Shown here one piece after another: positions 58,076 through 64,000 of a stretch of DNA of 64,000 nt (the stretch's first letter is position 1; each line of letters opens with the position of its first letter). This DNA comes from Psococerastis gibbosa (Eukaryota > Arthropoda > Insecta > Psocodea > Psocidae). The translations under genes and the position numbers were made by a program. Location of the stretch: contig OZ020487.1 in assembly GCA_963971405.1 (NCBI GenBank), forward strand, positions 8,963,344 through 9,027,343, given 5' to 3'. A model generated the notes under the pieces. That model was not told the origin of the DNA. It saw only the letters and a list, made by a program, of their open reading frames with translations, and did no database searches.

Positions 58076-60607
58076 CTAACTCCAAACTAGTTCATAAAAT
58101 TCATTTATGGAATATATGGGATGTGTTTTTAATATGTACTCAACAGTTTTTCCAAATTGGGGCAGATTTTCTGTCTGGATTGACCTCGGTAGGGAGTTGT
58201 ATAACTTAATGGCCAAATTTGGGAAACTACTCTTTGTTTTTGTTAATCTGCACTTAGGGATTTGTAGGTGATGAGCTGTTCTAGTGGGGTAATTGTGAAC
58301 ATCACATCTGTTGCTGAAGTTAACTAGATTTTCCTTTATATATATAAGGCTATTGAGTACATATTGTGCATATATTGTAAGAATACCCAGGGTGGAAAAA
58401 ATAGGCCTACAAGGCTCTCTAGATCTGCTGTTAGTTATTATTCGCAACACACGCTTCTGTAGTAGGAGTATATCCTTTGCAGCAGGAGCGTGCCCCCAGA
58501 GTAAAATACCATAATTTATATGGGAGTGGAATAATCCATAATATGTATTCAGAAGATGAGTTGAAGTAACTTGATTCCTCAACTTTCTGAAGAGGTATGT
58601 AATACGACATAACTTTTTACATATTTGATCAATATGGATATTCCAACTTAAAGTTGGATCTAAATGAAAGCCCAGGAACTGAACCGCTCTGTTGTTGTCT
58701 GGATATGCCTTTAGTGTCAAAACAAGATGCTGGGTTTTGTCTGCATTTAGTTGGAACTTATTATTAATGAACCAATCAGCTGTTTTTTCTAGAAGGGGGC
58801 GTCCTTCAGCAACAGCACCTTCAGGGGACGAGGCTCTTTTCTTCAGTGTGGTGTCATCCGCAAAGAGTATAGTGCTGTTTTTAAGATCATTTATCATTAC
58901 GAGGAATAGTAGAGGACCCAGGACAGAGCCCTGAGGAACCCCATGTCTAACAGACTTAAGAGTGGAAGGTGCTCCCGCAACGGTTACTAACTGAGTTCTG
59001 TTTTCTAGATAAGACGTCAGTATTGTTAGTACTACGTTGCGTACACCATAGCGTTGTAGTTTACCTAATAATATTGGATGATATACACAGTCAAATGCTT
59101 TGCTTAGGTCGCAGAAAGATAGGCCCAAGGAGTCGCCTGCCTCGAAGCAGTCTAGAGCCTCCTGAACCATTTCTAAAGCAGCACTGAAAGTGGATTTACC
59201 TCTCCTGAAACCATGTTGACTTTCATTGAACAATTCATTTTTTTCAAAGTAGTTCACTAGTTGGATACACATAATTTTTTCTAGTACTTTACCGATAACT
59301 GGCACAATTGATATCGGTCTATAGTTTCCTGGAGAGTATACATCTCCTTTCTTATGTATGGGCACGGTTCTGGAAATCTTAAGCTCATCAGGGAAGATTC
59401 CCTCTTTCAGACTGATATTTAATAGAGTAGTAAGAGGCGTGGCAATAGTATCAATGATACTTTTAAGTATTAGCGACGAAAACCCATATGCGTCTGCACT
59501 CTGAGACGTCTTTAGGCCATTTACTATTTTGGTTACATCCTGACAACTTACAGGTGCCCAAGTGGAAAAAGATACATCTGTACTGGTAACTCCAAGTACA
59601 GGGTCCGTATTACTGGGTGGGAGGCTGTTTATTATTTTATCTGCCGCCTCAGAGAAATAGTTATTTAGTTCATCAGGGCTGATAGGACATAATGGAGTCT
59701 GTCGCTTTTTGGCCTGGGCGTTAACAAGGGCCCACATGGCTTTACATGGGTTTGCGGCTTTATTTATTGTTTCTACGTTATAATTTTTCTTAGCCTGCGT
59801 TAATTTGTATTTATAAATACTTTTAACTCGCAGGTATTTTCTATATAACGCTGATTTGGAATCAGTATCTAGGGTCTCTTTAAACCTATAGTTCAACGTT
59901 AGCAGATATTCCTTAATATTTCTGAGGTCTTGGGTATACCATGGATTTTTTGGCGGCTTATGATTTTTCTTTGTGACTAACTGAGGCGTGTGTATGTGTT
60001 TTTGGGGGAAGGTTTTATTAAAAATGTCGGTTAATACATTGAAAAAAGAAGTGAACTTACTAACAGCAGTTGGATGAGCATTTTCTATTACAATATCCCA
60101 GTTTATTTCATTGAGTCGCGAGATAAGAATATGAAAATTATTTTCGTCTACTTTCCTGGTTGTAGATATGTAATTGGCACACCAAGAAGGAACGCGTAAC
60201 TCTGGTTTAAAGAAGTTTAATGACATTTCCACAGCTTTATGGTCTGCAACAGTAGGATCAGATACAGAAACAGTAAACTCAGTATGATTTGTAAAAATGT
60301 TGTCTATGCAATTATCCAGTCTTGTCGGCTCACGATTCGTCAAAAAAAGATTATAACTTCGGCATAAATTTGTGAGATCAATCTCGTGTCTACTGCAAGT
60401 GTTAAAGTGTACGTTAAAATCCCCCCCTAGGATTATAGTCTTGTGCTTACCACTTTGTGATGAGAGGAATGAGTCTAAGTTGCTTAAAAAAATTGGAAAA
60501 GATCCATTAGGTGACCTATACAGAGAAACAACCAGGGTTGACAAATCGGTTAATTCAATGGCTGACATTTCTAAGTTTTGCTCTGAACAAAAGCGGTTGG
60601 CGTCCAA
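58076..60607 (-). CDS. LINE ORF2: endonuclease (partial) and reverse transcriptase
   Basis: 843 codons are open without interruption; the frame stays open upstream to about 60774 (adding IEHWLKSEECDFYQT and GGTAIYASSDLCVRK), so 60607 is not a true start and the N-terminus is truncated. Residues counted from 60607: endonuclease motifs GGDFNVHF (61-68) and ADHKAVEMSL (121-130); reverse transcriptase motifs NYRPIS (428-433), QHGFRRGKST (464-473), FCDLSKAFD (498-506), HGVPQGSVLGPLLF (555-568) and the catalytic FADD (582-585). C-terminus ends EFYELVWS. The RT core is undamaged, implying a fairly recent insertion. It encodes nick-and-copy retrotransposition activity, not a host function. Confidence 0.93.
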   Translation of the reverse strand: MDANRFCSEQNLEMSAIELTDLSTLVVSLYRSPNGSFPIFLSNLDSFLSSQSGKHKTIILGGDFNVHFNTCSRHEIDLTNLCRSYNLFLTNREPTRLDNCIDNIFTNHTEFTVSVSDPTVADHKAVEMSLNFFKPELRVPSWCANYISTTRKVDENNFHILISRLNEINWDIVIENAHPTAVSKFTSFFNVLTDIFNKTFPQKHIHTPQLVTKKNHKPPKNPWYTQDLRNIKEYLLTLNYRFKETLDTDSKSALYRKYLRVKSIYKYKLTQAKKNYNVETINKAANPCKAMWALVNAQAKKRQTPLCPISPDELNNYFSEAADKIINSLPPSNTDPVLGVTSTDVSFSTWAPVSCQDVTKIVNGLKTSQSADAYGFSSLILKSIIDTIATPLTTLLNISLKEGIFPDELKISRTVPIHKKGDVYSPGNYRPISIVPVIGKVLEKIMCIQLVNYFEKNELFNESQHGFRRGKSTFSAALEMVQEALDCFEAGDSLGLSFCDLSKAFDCVYHPILLGKLQRYGVRNVVLTILTSYLENRTQLVTVAGAPSTLKSVRHGVPQGSVLGPLLFLVMINDLKNSTILFADDTTLKKRASSPEGAVAEGRPLLEKTADWFINNKFQLNADKTQHLVLTLKAYPDNNRAVQFLGFHLDPTLSWNIHIDQICKKLCRITYLFRKLRNQVTSTHLLNTYYGLFHSHINYGILLWGHAPAAKDILLLQKRVLRIITNSRSREPCRPIFSTLGILTIYAQYVLNSLIYIKENLVNFSNRCDVHNYPTRTAHHLQIPKCRLTKTKSSFPNLAIKLYNSLPRSIQTENLPQFGKTVEYILKTHPIYSINEFYELVWS

Positions 60608-60784
60608 TTTCCTGACACATAGGTCGCTGCTTGCATAAATGGCCGTTCCACCTCTATCCTTTTCACTCCTGCACCATGCAGTGATTAGCTGCAGATTTGA
60701 AGTGGTTTGGTAGAAATCACACTCTTCACTCTTGAGCCAATGCTCAATGCAATAGTGACAGACTGAGATTATATATATATATTT

Positions 60785-61780
60785 TTGGCGCGGGATAATT
60801 TTTGTCCATATTTAAAGGTGTAATGAGGTATGCTTACCATTTTTAGAGTGAACTTTTTCAGTACTCTAGTAGCGGCGACAAATTTCTAGGGTGTGTTCAA
60901 TTTGGACAAAAAATAAACCGTATATTGTGTAACCGAAAATGCACCGTTACCGAGGTAGGGGTTAGGGTAATATTGTGAAAATTAGCAGTTCCAAGAAGTC
61001 GCGTCCGGTTCAGGAACTATTCAACGAACTTTTAGATTATGAATTGAATATGAACGACAATTAAATAGTTTTTGGGGTTCCTATCAAATTTGCAATTCAC
61101 CAATTGTGGCCTTTAACTCAAAATTTGTTCGGAATCTCAAGGTCACGTGAAAAAACTTCAGTGGTTTAGTAGTTTTTCAACACGTCCCTGCAGAGTACCA
61201 AGGCTATTCTTATCTTTAAAAAATGCAGATGTCAATCGCATATGGTACCCGAAATGAGGAATTTTTGTTCCTGGGGCGAATCCAGGTGTTTATACTGAGA
61301 GAAAATGGCAGCTTGTGTTCTGCCTAGCTAATTGATTTCACATCTTAGCACTGATTTTGAAGGTGATACAAAATTGGGGTCATTTTAGAGTTATATAAAA
61401 ATGTTTCCAAAACACATAGTACAACCCTGGGAAATTGAAGTTGTACCACCCTGCATTTTAACAGTGTTATTTGTTTGACATTTCTTTTTCATGAAGTTCT
61501 GATTCAATTAGAAAAATGATAAATAGATGGGTGGATAGAGGCATCATTCTTTCATACAATTTCAGAAATAAATACTAAACTATGCGCCAAATATCATTTT
61601 TTAAACGGCGATAGAAGAGAACACTGCGAAGACAATGAAGTTGGACCACTTTCAAAGAGCTGTAAAAAGTCCGTAAATTAAACATTGTAAATTATGTATT
61701 TTAAAGCCAATTTTATGGCTCGGGGTACCAACTGTATATAGCGCCCCCAAAGAAAAGCAAAAAAAAAAAAAATAGAAAAT
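60785..61780. other. No gene recognised
   Basis: Between the LINE end and a decayed SINE head. Sequence looks unique in the window; no exon motifs on either strand. Confidence 0.45.
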
Positions 61781-61848
61781 GGATGCTCGAACCTACGACT
61801 TTTTGGGTGATAGTCAGAGTTCATGCCACTATACTGTCTATCTATACT
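61781..61848 (-). mobile_element. Decayed SINE1 head
   Basis: The - strand has GTAGGTTCGAGCATCC and, upstream, CTCTGACTATCACCC, matching the tRNA-like part of SINE1. Confidence 0.55.
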
Positions 61849-62304
61849 GTATGTTTTGACTACAGTATATATATTGCACTAATAACATTCGTACTCGAAC
61901 CATCGGTCTGCCGACCCGCCTTAAAACACAACCAACTACTACAATACAACAGGCTATATAAAGCTCCAGGGATCTTCCATCCACTTACCATTTTATTAAA
62001 AAAAGACACAATATATTAATCAAAGACAACAACTAAACCCAGAATAAGTTAAGAGAACTACGACAAAACAGCACGAGCATTCTCCGTAAATTAGCACAGA
62101 AACAGACCACCTCTCTCTTCCGCGTCCCGCACCACACTGCTTCTACCCACAACTTTATGAATAACTCCGTCAACGAACAGCAAGAAAAGGAGAGAGATTG
62201 CCAAGAGACTAGAGAGACGTCACTGAAAGTCCATGTAAAAATAATAACTCACCTGCTGATCCGTAAATTAGAGTATTTAATGGATTTTACATTTTACAGA
62301 GTTT
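61849..62304. other. No gene recognised
   Basis: Short open frames only; no repeat match within the window. Confidence 0.4.
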
Positions 62305-62376
62305 GAAACTGATGATTGGAGGAGTTTTGTCAAGTAGGCCAAAGCCCATCAAGGGCTGTAGAGCCAGAAGAAGAAT
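62305..62376 (+). mobile_element. LINE 3' tail with (GAA)n
   Basis: GATGATTGGAGGAGTTTTGT, AAAGCCCATCAAGGGCTGTA and CAGAAGAAGAA; third copy of the 42340/52470 family. Confidence 0.6.
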
Positions 62377-62428
62377 TTTTATTTTTATTTTTAAGGCGCG
62401 GGACTCTTTCGAGTATTTGCGCCGGTCG

Positions 62429-62450
62429 GTGTGTGTGTGTGTGTGTGTGC
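62429..62450. repeat. (GT)n microsatellite
   Basis: About ten GT units. Confidence 0.9.
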
Positions 62451-62992
62451 GGAAGTCATAGGTGTTTTAGAATGGTTTTGTCTACAGTCTACAGGTGGGG
62501 CATGACTCCGGTCTTGCTTAGAAAGCTTAATGTTGCCGTGACCGGCCCATGTTTGTCCTTTATTAAGTTTGGCAGGGTGTGTGGTTTCGGTAACGAAAAT
62601 CGGCCCGCTGCGTATATGGATTTTACATTACATTCATCACACAGTTTTATGGAAAAATTCTATGATTCAGGGCCAGTTCGATATGAAAAAAAAAATAGTT
62701 ACCAATGAAGAAGCCATCCACTTGACAAGTCCATCGAAACATAACACATAACTTACTTGTATTGCCAAATTGTAATTACAGTGAACTGAGTTTTTAAATT
62801 TTTAACTAATTTCACATTCATCGCGCATACTGCTTCCATTCCAGACTCATCTGACGCTGACGCACAATGAAAAGGAGAAATGCGATTGCCGGTGTAACTA
62901 AGAAATGTCTATATAAAGATAAAAACTGAGAGTCAACTGATACGGAATGATAATTGAGAGTTATTAATTGATTTAACATTCATTGCTTTCCA

Positions 62993-63717
62993 ATTTATAC
63001 GTAGTATATTATAAGGAAAAAGCTTTGTGATGGTCAAAATTTTCGACTGCGAGATTTCAACGGATTTACACGTTTTGAGGCCCTAGGAACCAAAAAAAGT
63101 GGTTTTTACAAAATGTCTGTCACTCTGTCTGTTCATCGATTTCCGGGCAAACCACTCGGTGAATTTGGCATGTAAGTTCATAGTAATATCTCGGGACCTT
63201 TTTTTATTTTGAGCTAACTCAATTTAGGGGGGGTTTATTTTCAAAAAAACTCCAAAAAACGCCTAAAAAAATTATTCCTTAAAAACGGCTCCAACGATTT
63301 CTTTTAAATTCACCTATATTGTAGTCGTTATTAATGTCAATAAAATGCGGGGGATTGCTTGCCCCTTGATAGTTTGCTTCTGGGGGTAAAAAAATAAAAA
63401 TAACACAATTTTCATGAAAAATGACTAAAAGAAAAATTTCTGCGGAACCATTCTATCGATGACTTCTTCCATCAGGTATGTTTTAGGTGTTAAATAGCGT
63501 AACAAACCTGAACAGGTTGCTTTCCCAAAAAAGTATTTGGTTTTGTGTGAAAAATTATTTTTTGAAGAAATTCCAGAAAATTCACGATCCAATGCATTGC
63601 GTGCCGCACACTAGAGTGGAGTTTTAGAAAAATTATTTACCATGAAGTAACTCATTATCTCTATCTACTAATTGATGAATTGGAAAGCATGTTCGAGTAA
63701 TCTCGCAATGGTTCTTT
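62993..63717 (+). mobile_element. 870-bp-class dispersed repeat, right-end deleted form
   Basis: Starts TTGCTTTCCAATTTATACG and ends GCAATGGTTCTTT, but the stretch that holds the C tract in other copies is deleted near 63605-63625. Confidence 0.8.
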
Positions 63718-64000
63718 AATTAATTTTATACTCATTTGACCCTAACCCACAAATTTACGAACTATTTTGCCAACATTCGGCGCCAAACAAATCCTAGCTA
63801 CGCCCATGGTCTAAACCCTACTAGACGACTCAGCATCTAATAACAAAACACTGAAAAAAAGCCAGCTCTAGAAAATGGGACTGCCACCTAAAATAGTACT
63901 TATTAGAAAGTACGATTGAAGTAACGAGCACATTCCATTAACAATGCTCGTTTACGATAAATGAGCAAAAATTAAATATAAGATATAAGAATTTAATATA

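Larger units (their letters stand above)
57808..60780 (-). mobile_element. 5'-truncated Jockey/CR1-like LINE
   Basis: Contains the ORF2 of 58076-60607 plus an upstream in-frame extension to about 60774. The 3' UTR has near-tandem ACAATAATATTAGCCTAC units (57909-58030), and the 3' end is five exact TGATTC repeats (57808-57837 on +, read as GAATCA). Short simple repeats rather than poly-A at the 3' end are known for CR1/L2-type elements. The 5' break falls at an (AT)n stretch near 60770-60785; no target duplication was confirmed. Confidence 0.88.

Noticed and set aside
62316-62708. 130-residue frame on the + strand
   Set aside because: Starts in a LINE (GAA)n tail and runs through a (GT)n microsatellite giving VCVCVCV; no conserved motif.

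Overview
The window is eukaryotic nuclear DNA, most likely from an arthropod and probably an insect. It is AT-rich, its two protein-coding genes are split into short exons by GT-AG introns, and most of the rest is transposable-element debris: LINE fragments, tRNA-derived SINEs, palindromic MITEs and minisatellites. The protein sequences look insect-like, but no species can be named from the window alone. I found no prokaryotic operon, CRISPR array, rRNA or intact functional tRNA gene.

Left end (1-3300, + strand): the last four coding exons of a pyridoxal-phosphate decarboxylase of the cysteine sulfinate/glutamate decarboxylase family (exons 538-674, 1395-1634, 2086-2280, 3127-3300). The cofactor-binding HVDAAWGG and NPHK motifs and the natural C-terminus are present. 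The 5' half of the gene lies left of the window. Between 9605 and 19758 on the - strand are six exons of the type I regulatory subunit of cAMP-dependent protein kinase (Pka-R1): pseudosubstrate segment, both cyclic-nucleotide-binding domains and the C-terminus, all joining in frame. The N-terminal dimerisation/docking exon was not found. The two genes converge. From 19759 to the right edge no host exon is recognisable, so this roughly 44 kb may be a TE-filled 5' intron of Pka-R1, or an intergenic desert.

The repeat landscape is dense. (1) A 5'-truncated Jockey/CR1-like LINE lies at 57808-60780 (-), with a long open ORF2 and a (TGATTC)5 3' tail. (2) A tRNA-Glu-like SINE family is present in about ten copies. 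(3) A second A-tailed SINE-like family is dispersed and also forms two short tandem arrays. (4) Palindromic MITEs flanked by TAA/TTA/TAT share one internal core but carry different terminal inverted repeats. (5) Several different elements are flanked by TTAA, like piggyBac. (6) Two hAT-like MITEs have perfect 8-bp target duplications, as does a 600-bp G-rich element nested in another repeat. (7) A dispersed repeat of about 0.75-1 kb carries its own poly-C tract. (8) Several minisatellites are present. Nested insertions can be dated relative to each other, because target duplications and related uninterrupted copies occur in the same window.

The host genes are ordinary conserved metabolic and signalling genes with no evident shared pathway. 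I see no clear new biological system. The most unusual material is the modular MITE families (shared cores, exchanged termini) and the G/C-homopolymer-bearing elements.
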